A stretch of DNA of 15,708 nt, taken from assembly GCA_017999075.1 (NCBI GenBank), contig JAGOBX010000022.1, forward strand, positions 1-15,708, written 5' to 3'. A program made the translations under genes and the position numbers. This document shows positions 7,743 to 14,921 of the stretch, piece by piece (positions within the stretch are counted from its first letter, which is position 1; every line of letters begins with the position of its first letter). The notes under the pieces are model-generated. The model saw only the letters and a list, made by a program, of their open reading frames with translations, was not told the DNA's origin and ran no database searches. Source of the DNA: Candidatus Babelota bacterium (GTDB lineage Bacteria; JAGOBX01).

Positions 7743-8873
7743 ATGAAGTTTTGTAAAAAATGTGTTTTACCTGACACGCGCCCGGGAGTTGAATTAAATG
7801 AAGATGGTATTTGTTATGCTTGCATTGGCGCAGCAGAAAAAAAAGAAGAAATTGACTGGGCAGCAAGAGAACAGGAATTAATAAAAATTTTGAATGAAAA
7901 TAAAAGTAAAGATTCGGGATGGGATTGCATTGTTCCAGTGAGTGGGGGTAAAGATAGTACGTGGCAGATTTATAATATTAAAAAACGATATAACTTAAAT
8001 CCCCTTGCTTTAACCTATAAAGCTCCATGCAGAAATTCTCTGGGGGCGAAAAATTTACAGAATTTAATCAATATTGGAGTCGATCATATTGATTTTACTG
8101 TAAACCCGAAAGTTGAAAAACGTTTTATGCTAAAAGCATTGGAAGAAAAAGGAGCTGTCGCGTTATTAATACATATGATATGTTGGGCGTTGGCATTAAA
8201 ATTTGCTGTAAAGTTTGGAATAAAACTTGTTGTATGGGGTGAAAATACAGGTTTGGAATACGGCGGCAATAAGAATGATAGAGAAAATCCGTATTTGAAT
8301 CATGAATGGATGCGGAAATTTGGTGGAATGAATGATACTTTTGCAGAAGACTGGATTGGCGAAGACTTGACAAAACAGGATATGTATCCGTTTATTATTC
8401 CGTCAGATGAAGAACTGAAAAAAGCGCAGGTGAGTTCTCTGTTTTTAGGTTGGTTTTTAAAATGGGATCCGCTGGAAGTTGCAGAATTTTCTAAAAATGT
8501 GGGTTTTAGCTGGGCTGATAAACCCACTATTGGATATTATCCGTTTTGTGATCTTGATGATGATTTAATTGTAATGCACCATTTTTTTAAATGGCCTAAA
8601 TTCGGAATAACAAGGATGTGGGATAATTTAGCGATTGAAATTAGAAACGAAAGAATGACACGGACTGAAGCTGTTAATTATATAAAAAATAATCCTGAAC
8701 CTTTACCTGAATATAACATAAACGCTTTATGTAATTATCTTGAAATATCAAGAGAAAGGTTCTGGGAGATTGTTGAATCGCATAGGAATAAAAAAATCTG
8801 GCATAAAGAGAATGGTAAATGGATTTTACCTGCTGTGATTGAAGAATTCGGATTTATGCCTGAAATATATTGA
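7743..8873 (+). CDS. N-acetyl sugar amidotransferase (WbpG/PseA-like)
   Basis: The 376-residue product matches the N-acetyl sugar amidotransferase family, which converts a sugar acetamido group to acetamidino using ATP and ammonia. Examples are WbpG of Pseudomonas aeruginosa O-antigen synthesis and PseA in Campylobacter pseudaminic acid modification. The N-terminus carries two pairs, CKKC (4-7) and CYAC (24-27), a probable metal site, with VLPDTRPGV between them. The ATP pyrophosphatase loop VSGGKDSTW lies at 66-74, and VWGENTGLEYGG follows about 90 residues later. WbpG works with HisH/HisF-type partners that supply ammonia; none is seen in this window, so they are outside it, absent, or replaced. 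A TTG at 7731 is in frame but falls within the ribosome site; GGAGG at 7733-7737, five bases before the ATG at 7743, decides the start. Assignment to the family is firm; the actual sugar substrate is not known. Confidence 0.93.
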   Translation: MKFCKKCVLPDTRPGVELNEDGICYACIGAAEKKEEIDWAAREQELIKILNENKSKDSGWDCIVPVSGGKDSTWQIYNIKKRYNLNPLALTYKAPCRNSLGAKNLQNLINIGVDHIDFTVNPKVEKRFMLKALEEKGAVALLIHMICWALALKFAVKFGIKLVVWGENTGLEYGGNKNDRENPYLNHEWMRKFGGMNDTFAEDWIGEDLTKQDMYPFIIPSDEELKKAQVSSLFLGWFLKWDPLEVAEFSKNVGFSWADKPTIGYYPFCDLDDDLIVMHHFFKWPKFGITRMWDNLAIEIRNERMTRTEAVNYIKNNPEPLPEYNINALCNYLEISRERFWEIVESHRNKKIWHKENGKWILPAVIEEFGFMPEIY

Positions 8874-8948
8874 AACTTTAATAATTTCAATTTTCAGGTT
8901 GAACACACAGTCCTATATATAAATTGTTTTAAAACGTATTGCATTATT

Positions 8949-10775
8949 ATGAATATAATTTTTAGAGCCGATACAGGGATTGATATAGGAATAGGCGATT
9001 TGTTATCCTGTATTAATTTAGGAATGACACTGGAAAAATATGGTCATAAATGCGTATATCTGGTAAGAGACTCAGTTTCTTCAATTCAGTTACTTGAACG
9101 ATATGACTTTGAATACGAAATAATGTCTTTGAAAATGTCGATAAAACAAGAATGTGTTTTTATTGAAGAAAAATGTAAACAGTACAGCGCGGATGTCCTA
9201 ATATTGGAAATCACACGGAATAGTTATAATGAATATCAATTTTCGGCGAAACCTGCACGGGTATTAGCGGCTATTGATTTTCAGGGAAGCGCTGACAGCA
9301 GATTTGATTTGATAGTGAACTGGGAAATTAATTCTAATTTGTTATACAATGAAAAAAAATTTCCATCTACAAATTTTCTTCTTGGACCCGATAAGGTTAT
9401 ACTGTCTGATGAGATTTGCAGTTTTCGGCAATACAATAAAAATGTGGAAAAACCAGGGATTGAATCTGAAAAATTAAAAGTTTTAATAACATTTGGCGGT
9501 TCTGATTCTGTTGATTCAACTTCCAAGATGTTAAAAAGTTTGAGTCGAATTTCAAGCAATCTTGAAATTAAAGTTATTATTGGTGATGCTAATGTAAATT
9601 TGGAATCTGTTAAAAAAAATGTTGAATTGTTGAATCATAAAATTGAAATTTTGCCGTCACAGAAAAGTATTGTTTATTTGTTGAATTGGTGCGATATTAT
9701 AATTTGCGCAGGCGGTCTTACAGTATCTGAAGTTGTTGCGTTAAGAAAATCTGCAGTTGTGATTGCTAACTGTGAACATCAGATTCCGAGATGTGAGTAT
9801 TTTTATAAAATGAATTTGATATCATATCTGGGTTTTTGCGAGAATATTGATTTCGAAAAATTGTATGATAATCAAAAGTTTGTCAGGATATTTAATGATT
9901 CAGAATACCGCAATAAACTATCTGAAGAATGTGCGGAAGCTTTTACTGCGTTTGGAGGTAATGAGCTTATACGATTTAATATAGAAAATTTGGGATTGCA
10001 GGCAGATAGAAATAATATTGAAAAGAAAAAATCTGTTGTGATTTTATCTTTGAATTCGTTTCCTGGTCTGATTTCGAAGCTTGTTGAATCAGGATTTCGG
10101 GTTATTTGTTTATTTGTTGAAAATAAGTCAGAAAAACGCGTAGAAAATGTGATAGATGAATTAAAAATGAAATCTGTTGAATTTCATTTTTATAATAAAA
10201 AGACTGCCGAAGAATTTTTGAGGGGAAATTGTCAGGAATATGATTATTTGCTTAGTATGGGGTGGCCTTATATAATTTCTGAAGATATTGTTGAATTGTG
10301 GGAAGGCAGAGCATTCAATGTTCATCCTGCAGTGCTGCCGGATTATCCGGGATATTCGCCCGAATGGGAAGTTATATCCGCTGATGAATATGAACATGGT
10401 TTAACGTTTCATTTGCTTGATAAAAAAGCGGACACAGGGAAAATATTATTTCAAAAAAGATTTCCTGTTGATATTACTTATAATGCTACTGATTTAAAAG
10501 AAAGCGCATTTAGAAAAATACCGGGGTTTGTTGCTGACTCAATGAATAAGCTTTTAAGTTTAAATTTTGATACTATTGAGTTTCCTTTTAATGAAATTAA
10601 AAAATACTGTCCTCCGAGAAAACCTTCAGATAGTTTAATTGATGTTGAAAAAAAAATGATTGATATTGTCCCCGCTATAAGAGCGGCGGATACGAAAGCG
10701 TATCCCGCTTTTTTTTATTATAAAAATAAAAAGGTTAAAGTTAAATTTGAATATGCAGATCCAGATGAAAAATAA
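8949..10775 (+). CDS. Fusion of a PseG-like domain with a formyltransferase-like domain
   Basis: This 608-residue protein has two parts. Residues about 1-345 resemble PseG, the hydrolase that removes UDP from a 2,4-diacetamido sugar in pseudaminic acid synthesis: IIFRADTGIDIGIGD at 3-17, TFGGSDSVDST at 181-191, CAGGLTVSEVVAL at 253-265 and a NCEHQ nucleotide-site loop. The PseG catalytic His17 is Asp17 here, and the following Arg is Ser20, so hydrolysis is doubtful. Residues about 362-608 resemble N10-formyl-tetrahydrofolate-dependent formyltransferases: FNVHPAVLPDYPGYSPEW (456-473), then HLLDKKADTGKIL (488-500). These preserve Asn457, His459 and Asp495, the usual catalytic set. A short C-terminal piece (IRAADTKAYPAFF) is like the folded tail of Fmt relatives. 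N-formylation of an amino sugar is the best guess. The ATG matches the PseG N-terminus exactly, although no ribosome site precedes it. Confidence 0.85.
   Translation: MNIIFRADTGIDIGIGDLLSCINLGMTLEKYGHKCVYLVRDSVSSIQLLERYDFEYEIMSLKMSIKQECVFIEEKCKQYSADVLILEITRNSYNEYQFSAKPARVLAAIDFQGSADSRFDLIVNWEINSNLLYNEKKFPSTNFLLGPDKVILSDEICSFRQYNKNVEKPGIESEKLKVLITFGGSDSVDSTSKMLKSLSRISSNLEIKVIIGDANVNLESVKKNVELLNHKIEILPSQKSIVYLLNWCDIIICAGGLTVSEVVALRKSAVVIANCEHQIPRCEYFYKMNLISYLGFCENIDFEKLYDNQKFVRIFNDSEYRNKLSEECAEAFTAFGGNELIRFNIENLGLQADRNNIEKKKSVVILSLNSFPGLISKLVESGFRVICLFVENKSEKRVENVIDELKMKSVEFHFYNKKTAEEFLRGNCQEYDYLLSMGWPYIISEDIVELWEGRAFNVHPAVLPDYPGYSPEWEVISADEYEHGLTFHLLDKKADTGKILFQKRFPVDITYNATDLKESAFRKIPGFVADSMNKLLSLNFDTIEFPFNEIKKYCPPRKPSDSLIDVEKKMIDIVPAIRAADTKAYPAFFYYKNKKVKVKFEYADPDEK
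10679..10716 (+). terminator. Terminator-like hairpin inside the PseG/formyltransferase gene
   Basis: GGATACG (10688-10694) and CGTATCC (10699-10705) form a perfect seven-pair stem around the loop AAAG. After a two-base bulge (10686-10687), GCG (10683-10685) pairs with CGC (10706-10708), and the preceding AAGA can pair with the first Ts. Eight Ts follow at 10709-10716. This has the shape of an intrinsic terminator, but it lies in coding sequence about 60 bases before the stop codon and upstream of the WbqC-like gene. It may attenuate downstream transcription or may be fortuitous; structure alone cannot decide. Confidence 0.4.
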
Positions 10776-11469
10776 GCGTATAGTGATTTTACAACCGGCA
10801 TATATTCCCTGGTTGGGATATTTTGAGCAGCTGGACATGGCAGATGTTTTTATTTTTCTTGATCATGTTCAATATACCAAAAGATGCTGGTATAATAGAA
10901 ATTATATAACTGACAAACAGGGTAACAAAATATTATTGACGATACCGCTCCAGAATATTCATAGAAATACTTCGATTGAATTCACCGAACTCAATGAAGA
11001 ACATAATGACTGGATTTGCAGGCATTTAAAAACTGTTAAACATAATTATTGCAAAACAAGGTATTTTGATGAGGTTTATTCTCTCTTTGAAAAAGAGTTG
11101 AATAATAATTATAAATATTTGGGTGAATTGACTATAAGTATTATTGAGCGTATTTCTGAATATCTCGGTTATAATACACAGCTTTATAAAAGTTCGGATT
11201 TTGAATTTAATAATAAAAAAGAATATCTGATGCTGGAAATCTGCAGAAAATTTTCTGCAGATGTTTTGCTGACAGGAGAATCAGGAAAAGATTTATATGA
11301 CTATGATTTTTTTATTTCAAACGGAATCAAGGTGGAATATCAAAAATATAAACACCCGGTTTATCAACAGCAGCATAAAAATTTTGTGCCTTATTTGAGT
11401 GTGATTGATTTACTGTTTAATTACGGAAAAAAATCAAGGGATATAATTCGAACCGTGGTATCATATTAA
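10765..11469 (+). CDS. WbqC-family protein
   Basis: The 234-residue product shows the features of the WbqC-like family found in O-antigen and other glycan loci. These are the N-terminal ILQPAYIPWLGYFEQ (8-22), DHVQYTKRCWYNRN (33-46), a central helical region, LTGESGKDLYD and a tail containing PYLSVIDLLFNYG. Most members are about this length. Their biochemical role is not firmly known to me; the conserved Gln-Pro, Trp and Asn-Arg-Asn residues suggest a catalytic pocket. In-frame starts are TTG 10747, ATG 10753 and ATG 10765. The last is chosen because family members begin a few residues before the QP motif. None has a clear Shine-Dalgarno sequence, so translation probably depends on coupling with the upstream gene, which it overlaps by 11 bases. 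There are no signal or membrane segments. Confidence 0.88.
   Translation: MKNKRIVILQPAYIPWLGYFEQLDMADVFIFLDHVQYTKRCWYNRNYITDKQGNKILLTIPLQNIHRNTSIEFTELNEEHNDWICRHLKTVKHNYCKTRYFDEVYSLFEKELNNNYKYLGELTISIIERISEYLGYNTQLYKSSDFEFNNKKEYLMLEICRKFSADVLLTGESGKDLYDYDFFISNGIKVEYQKYKHPVYQQQHKNFVPYLSVIDLLFNYGKKSRDIIRTVVSY
11239..11262. repeat. Perfect 24-base palindrome within the WbqC-family gene
   Basis: The half-site ATCTGCAGAAAA (11239-11250) is followed directly by its exact reverse complement (11251-11262), with no spacer. It encodes residues in the helix EICRKFSADV. A perfect palindrome of this length is unlikely at any single position, but it contains an A4T4 centre favoured by base composition. 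It could be a dimeric protein binding site or a chance product of codon choice. Confidence 0.6.
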
Positions 11470-11484
11470 AAAGGAAGTGCAGAA

Positions 11485-12567
11485 ATGGAGTTGTTTAATC
11501 TTAAAACTGTAGTTAATAATTTTGCTCAGGATGAATGTGAAAAAGATTTAAAAAGAGCAGAATCTTATTACGAAAAAAATAATGAAATTAATAATTTATA
11601 TCTGAATAATAATCTTGAAATCATTAAAAATCCAGGTGATTATATTTTAGCGAAAAATTTGGGTAAAAAATATTTACCGGGCATCAGAGTTCGTAATTAC
11701 AGTTCTCCTGATAATTTTCCTCTTAGATTGAATATAGAAATTACAAACGAGTGCAATTCCAAATGTAAAATGTGCAGCAGAGTTAAAATGAACCGTAAAG
11801 AAAGGCATCTGTCGTTTAATGAATTTAAAAATATTATTGATCAGACTAAAGGACATAATTTGGTAGAATTATATCTTTACAGGTTAGGGGAACCTTTTTT
11901 AAATCCCGGACTGCCGCAGATGCTGGAATATTTAAAAAGTTTTAATAATTTTGAATATATCTGGATAAGTTCAAATGGGTTGGAGCTTACTGAAAAGCAT
12001 ATGGATATGGTTTTAAACAGCAACATTAGAATGTTTAATATGAGTATAAACGCAGCCTATCAGGAATCATACAGTAAAATAAACGATATTGGAAAATTAA
12101 AAACAGTTGAAGACAATTTCCGGAAAGTTATCGAACACAAAAAAAAATCTAATAATAGATTACCATTTATGAGGTCGCAAATGCTTATTCAGGATGCAAC
12201 AGAAGAAGAAGGAAAATTCTTTATCGAAAAATGGCAGGACTACGCTGATATTATAAATTTAGGAATAATTGAATTTGGAAGCACCCTTGATTTTAATAAA
12301 GAAATTTCTAATAAGTATCATACTGTAAATATTGAAGCGGATTGCAAAAAACCTGCCAGATACAGTTTTTATCTGTATACTAACGGTGCAGTAGTTCCGT
12401 GTATGTGTGACTATAATGCTGAGTATTTGAATATTGGTAACTGGCGAGATGACTCCCTTGAAAAAATTTTTAAGGGCAGTAAATATCAGAGTTTTTTATC
12501 CAGGCATTTTAATGAGAAACGCCATGAAATTGAATTTTGTAAAGACTGTTTAGACTACACATTTTAA
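11485..12567 (+). CDS. Radical SAM protein with SPASM domain
   Basis: This is a complete 360-residue radical SAM enzyme. The 4Fe-4S cluster motif is CNSKCKMC (Cys90, Cys94, Cys97), placed after IEITN as in most family members. It is preceded by about 80 unusual residues, including an Asn/Glu-rich helix. GEP at 135-137 belongs to the SAM-binding region (GGEP-like). The C-terminal SPASM region has Cys287, Cys306, Cys308, Cys352 and Cys355, together with LNIGNWRDDSLEKIF, the usual segment before the last cysteine pair; it should hold one or two auxiliary clusters. Families of this kind modify peptides or carry out radical chemistry on small molecules. In this locus a sugar or acyl precursor is the likely substrate, but that is inference. 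AAGGAAG at 11471-11477 lies seven bases before the ATG. The protein is expected to be cytoplasmic and oxygen sensitive. Confidence 0.92.
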   Translation: MELFNLKTVVNNFAQDECEKDLKRAESYYEKNNEINNLYLNNNLEIIKNPGDYILAKNLGKKYLPGIRVRNYSSPDNFPLRLNIEITNECNSKCKMCSRVKMNRKERHLSFNEFKNIIDQTKGHNLVELYLYRLGEPFLNPGLPQMLEYLKSFNNFEYIWISSNGLELTEKHMDMVLNSNIRMFNMSINAAYQESYSKINDIGKLKTVEDNFRKVIEHKKKSNNRLPFMRSQMLIQDATEEEGKFFIEKWQDYADIINLGIIEFGSTLDFNKEISNKYHTVNIEADCKKPARYSFYLYTNGAVVPCMCDYNAEYLNIGNWRDDSLEKIFKGSKYQSFLSRHFNEKRHEIEFCKDCLDYTF

Positions 12568-12584
12568 AAAAGGAGAATTGTATT

Positions 12585-13280
12585 ATGGAATGTAATGAGG
12601 AGTTTAAAAAAAATAAAAAGGTATGGAGCGATTTTTACAGTCAGGATACTAAAAATTGTAAATTTTACGATGAAAATATTGTAAGATTATTTTCAAGTAA
12701 AGAACCGGATATACCTGCGCCTCCGGCTAAGATATTAGATCATGGATTTGGAAGCGGTAACAATATAAAATTTTTACTGGAAAAAGGATATCAGGTATTT
12801 GGCGCTGAAATAAGCAAATCTGCTGTTGAAAAACTGGATAAAGAATTTAATGAAAATCGAAAAACAGTTGATCTGAAAGAAATAAATGGTTACGAAATGC
12901 CTTATGAAGACAATTTTTTTGATATCGTATTATCGTGGAATGCGCTTCATTATAATGCTACTATAGAAAATGCTCAGATGGTTAATCAGGAACTGTACAG
13001 GGTTCTAAAACCCGGAGGTGTTTATATTTTATCTACAATAACAACTGAACATACTTTATGTATTGGCGCTGAAGAACTTAAAAAAGGACATTTTGCTGTT
13101 AAATCTAATCATAGATTTGATAATCGAGGTGGATTGAAGTTATTTGTGCCTGTATCTAAAGAACATTTTCTTGAAGTTTATGGCTGGAAATTCAAAAATA
13201 TTAGATATGGATGGATTAATGTTAACTTGTTTATTCCTGATAAAGTTTTAGCCTGCCATTTGATGTATGGTGTTAAATAA
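12585..13280 (+). CDS. Class I SAM-dependent methyltransferase
   Basis: The 231-residue product has a single Rossmann methyltransferase domain. Motif I is ILDHGFGSGNN (50-60), followed by an acidic residue at the end of the second strand (VFGAEIS, Glu75). Further motifs are MPYEDNFFDIVLSWNALHY (about 105-123) and YRVLKPGGVYILS (138-150). These match the Methyltransf_11-type fold used for O-, N- or C-methylation of small molecules. The third residue of the glycine motif is His rather than the common Ala or Gly, which occurs in some members. AGGAG at 12571-12575 supports the ATG at 12585, seventeen bases after the preceding radical SAM gene. Sugar methylation is inferred from the neighbours. 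The acceptor cannot be identified from the sequence. Confidence 0.88.
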   Translation: MECNEEFKKNKKVWSDFYSQDTKNCKFYDENIVRLFSSKEPDIPAPPAKILDHGFGSGNNIKFLLEKGYQVFGAEISKSAVEKLDKEFNENRKTVDLKEINGYEMPYEDNFFDIVLSWNALHYNATIENAQMVNQELYRVLKPGGVYILSTITTEHTLCIGAEELKKGHFAVKSNHRFDNRGGLKLFVPVSKEHFLEVYGWKFKNIRYGWINVNLFIPDKVLACHLMYGVK

Positions 13281-13291
13281 AAGTGAATGAT

Positions 13292-14191
13292 ATGAACCGG
13301 AATTTTAAAGAAAAATTTGTTAATGAATTAAATTCGCGCAGTTCTGAATATAAATTGGTAAAAACTGATACAGGGTATTATAAAGTTGAACCACGTCCCA
13401 CGAAAATTGAGTTGGAAAAATATTATTCTGAAAAATATTATGAAAATATTGATTCAATGGCAGAAAAAGGAATGGATATAGGCAAAACTGATAAATTTGA
13501 AAAATTTCATTTTGAAAGACATTACGAAGAAATATCTTTGTTTTTAGAAAATAATTTTCAAAATAAACATATAAAAATATTGGATGCCGGATGCGGTCTT
13601 GGCAAATGTCTTCTGTATTTAAAACAAAAAGGATTTGATAATCTTTATGGTTTGGAGTTTGAAGATAGAATAAATAATGACGGAATATATGTGTACAAAG
13701 GCGATTTCTTAGAAACTGCGTTCAACACCGCGTTTGATTTTATTATGTTTAATAATGTCATTGAGCATGTTCCTGAACCAGAAAAATTTATTTGCAAAGC
13801 TTATAAATTGTTGAATGAAAAAGGAGTTGTAAGGGTTCAGGTGCCGAATGATTTATCATATACTCAATATAAAGCTGTGGCAAAGAATAATTATGAAAAT
13901 TTCTATTTTTATAATCCGTATGAACACCTTAATTATTTTAGTTTTGAAAGTGTTAAAAATGAACTGAAAAAATCTGAATTTGAAATTTTAAAAACAACAA
14001 CGGATTTTTCTATGGATCAGTTTTTATTAATGGATATTGACTATTCTAAGGAAAAACAATTGGGGGAATTATGCCATAAGTATAGGATTAATTTTGAGTA
14101 TAATATGGGAAATGAGTATTTAGAAAAATATTATGAAAAAATGGCTGAAATTGAAATAGGCCGTGTTGTTATTGCTTATGGCCGAAAATGA
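13292..14191 (+). CDS. Class I SAM-dependent methyltransferase with N-terminal extension
   Basis: This 299-residue protein (from ATG 13292) carries a Methyltransf_23-type domain: ILDAGCGLGK (96-105) is motif I, FIMFNNVIEHVPEP follows, and LLNEKGVVRVQVPN is the post-motif strand and loop. About 90 residues precede the domain and include YYKVEPRPTKIELEKYY. That segment resembles the leader seen in many glycan-locus methyltransferases, where a Tyr/Pro-rich stretch comes before the SAM fold. A GTG at 13283 is an alternative start giving three more residues. Neither start has a strong ribosome site; ATG 13292 is preferred because AAGTGA lies a few bases before it. The gene follows another methyltransferase by about 11 bases, so the two may act on different positions of the same sugar. 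The substrate is not known. Confidence 0.87.
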   Translation: MNRNFKEKFVNELNSRSSEYKLVKTDTGYYKVEPRPTKIELEKYYSEKYYENIDSMAEKGMDIGKTDKFEKFHFERHYEEISLFLENNFQNKHIKILDAGCGLGKCLLYLKQKGFDNLYGLEFEDRINNDGIYVYKGDFLETAFNTAFDFIMFNNVIEHVPEPEKFICKAYKLLNEKGVVRVQVPNDLSYTQYKAVAKNNYENFYFYNPYEHLNYFSFESVKNELKKSEFEILKTTTDFSMDQFLLMDIDYSKEKQLGELCHKYRINFEYNMGNEYLEKYYEKMAEIEIGRVVIAYGRK

Positions 14192-14222
14192 ATAACATAA
14201 AACTCATTACTGGAGTATTTAA

Positions 14223-14921
14223 ATGACAGAAACTGAAGTTAAAAAGATTTTAATTGTTGCCGCACATCCTGATGATGAAGTACTGGGATGCGGAGGTTTA
14301 ATCGCAAAGTATTCTAAAAACAAACAATTTGAATTTTATACCCTTATTTTAACCGCAGGCGCAAATACCAGATATCATGAGAATATGGAAAAAGTTTTAA
14401 AACAAAATGCTGCTGAAGCAAATGAAATATTGGGAGTTAAAAAACTATTTATTGAAGATTTGCCTAATCAGGAACTTGATAGCATACCTTTAACAACAGT
14501 TATTAAAACAATTGAAAAATATACTGATTTGATTAAGCCTGAAATATTGTTTATAAATAATGGTTCAGATTTAAATAAAGATCATCAGGTGGCGTATGAG
14601 GCCGGAATAACTGTTTCGCGCCCTGTAACCGGTCAGTTTATAAAAAGGGTATATTCATATTTTACAGCTTCTTCTACAGAATGGGGGCTTAAATCTCGTT
14701 TTGAGAGTTTTTTTCCGAATCTGTATATTGATATAACAGAAAGTATGGAATATAAAATTAAATCTATGGAATGTTATAAAACAGAAAATAGAAATTACCC
14801 TCACCCGCGCAGCTCTGAAGCTTTGTGTAAATATGCTGAATATTTTGCCATATCATCTTCTTGTGGAAAATATGCGGAACCGTTTATGCTTTTGAGAAAT
14901 ATTGAAGGGGAACTGATTTGA
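14223..14921 (+). CDS. PIG-L/LmbE family N-deacetylase
   Basis: The 232-residue product has the zinc-site motif AAHPDDEVLGCGG (13-25), in which His15 and Asp18 are expected zinc ligands and Asp17 the general base. It also has NNGSDLNKDHQVAYEA (112-127), in which His121 is the third ligand. The family deacetylates N-acetylated sugars and related amides, as in GlcNAc-PI and mycothiol synthesis, and appears often in glycan loci. The length fits a single-domain cytoplasmic enzyme, and the C-terminal half includes a typical YKTENRNYPHPRSSEAL segment. GGAG at 14212-14215, seven bases before the ATG, marks the start. The stop codon overlaps the TTG start of the following GNAT gene. In this cluster it could expose an amine that the formyl-, acyl- or acetyltransferases then modify. 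That order of events is inferred, not shown. Confidence 0.93.
   Translation: MTETEVKKILIVAAHPDDEVLGCGGLIAKYSKNKQFEFYTLILTAGANTRYHENMEKVLKQNAAEANEILGVKKLFIEDLPNQELDSIPLTTVIKTIEKYTDLIKPEILFINNGSDLNKDHQVAYEAGITVSRPVTGQFIKRVYSYFTASSTEWGLKSRFESFFPNLYIDITESMEYKIKSMECYKTENRNYPHPRSSEALCKYAEYFAISSSCGKYAEPFMLLRNIEGELI
14905..14910 (+). promoter_or_regulatory. Ribosome binding site supporting a TTG start
   Basis: AAGGGG lies seven bases before the TTG at 14918. No ATG or GTG occurs near the beginning of this frame, and the TTGA overlap with the upstream stop is a common coupling arrangement, so the rare start codon is well supported. Confidence 0.6.

Noticed and set aside
8084-8527. Several minus-strand open frames opposite the amidotransferase
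   Set aside because: They overlap one another and the conserved plus-strand gene, and their products look like reverse-frame shadows.
8899-8925. Possible promoter (TTGAAC, then TAAATT at 15-base spacing)
   Set aside because: The -10 match is poor and spacing is short; in DNA this AT-rich such matches are frequent, so it is not listed as a feature.
9281-9559. Minus-strand open frame of 92 codons opposite the PseG-like domain
   Set aside because: Antisense to conserved motifs on the plus strand; no recognisable domain and no upstream signal.
8949-10000. Calling the N-terminal domain a functional PseG hydrolase
   Set aside because: The catalytic His is Asp and the neighbouring Arg is Ser, so the gene symbol and reaction are not justified.
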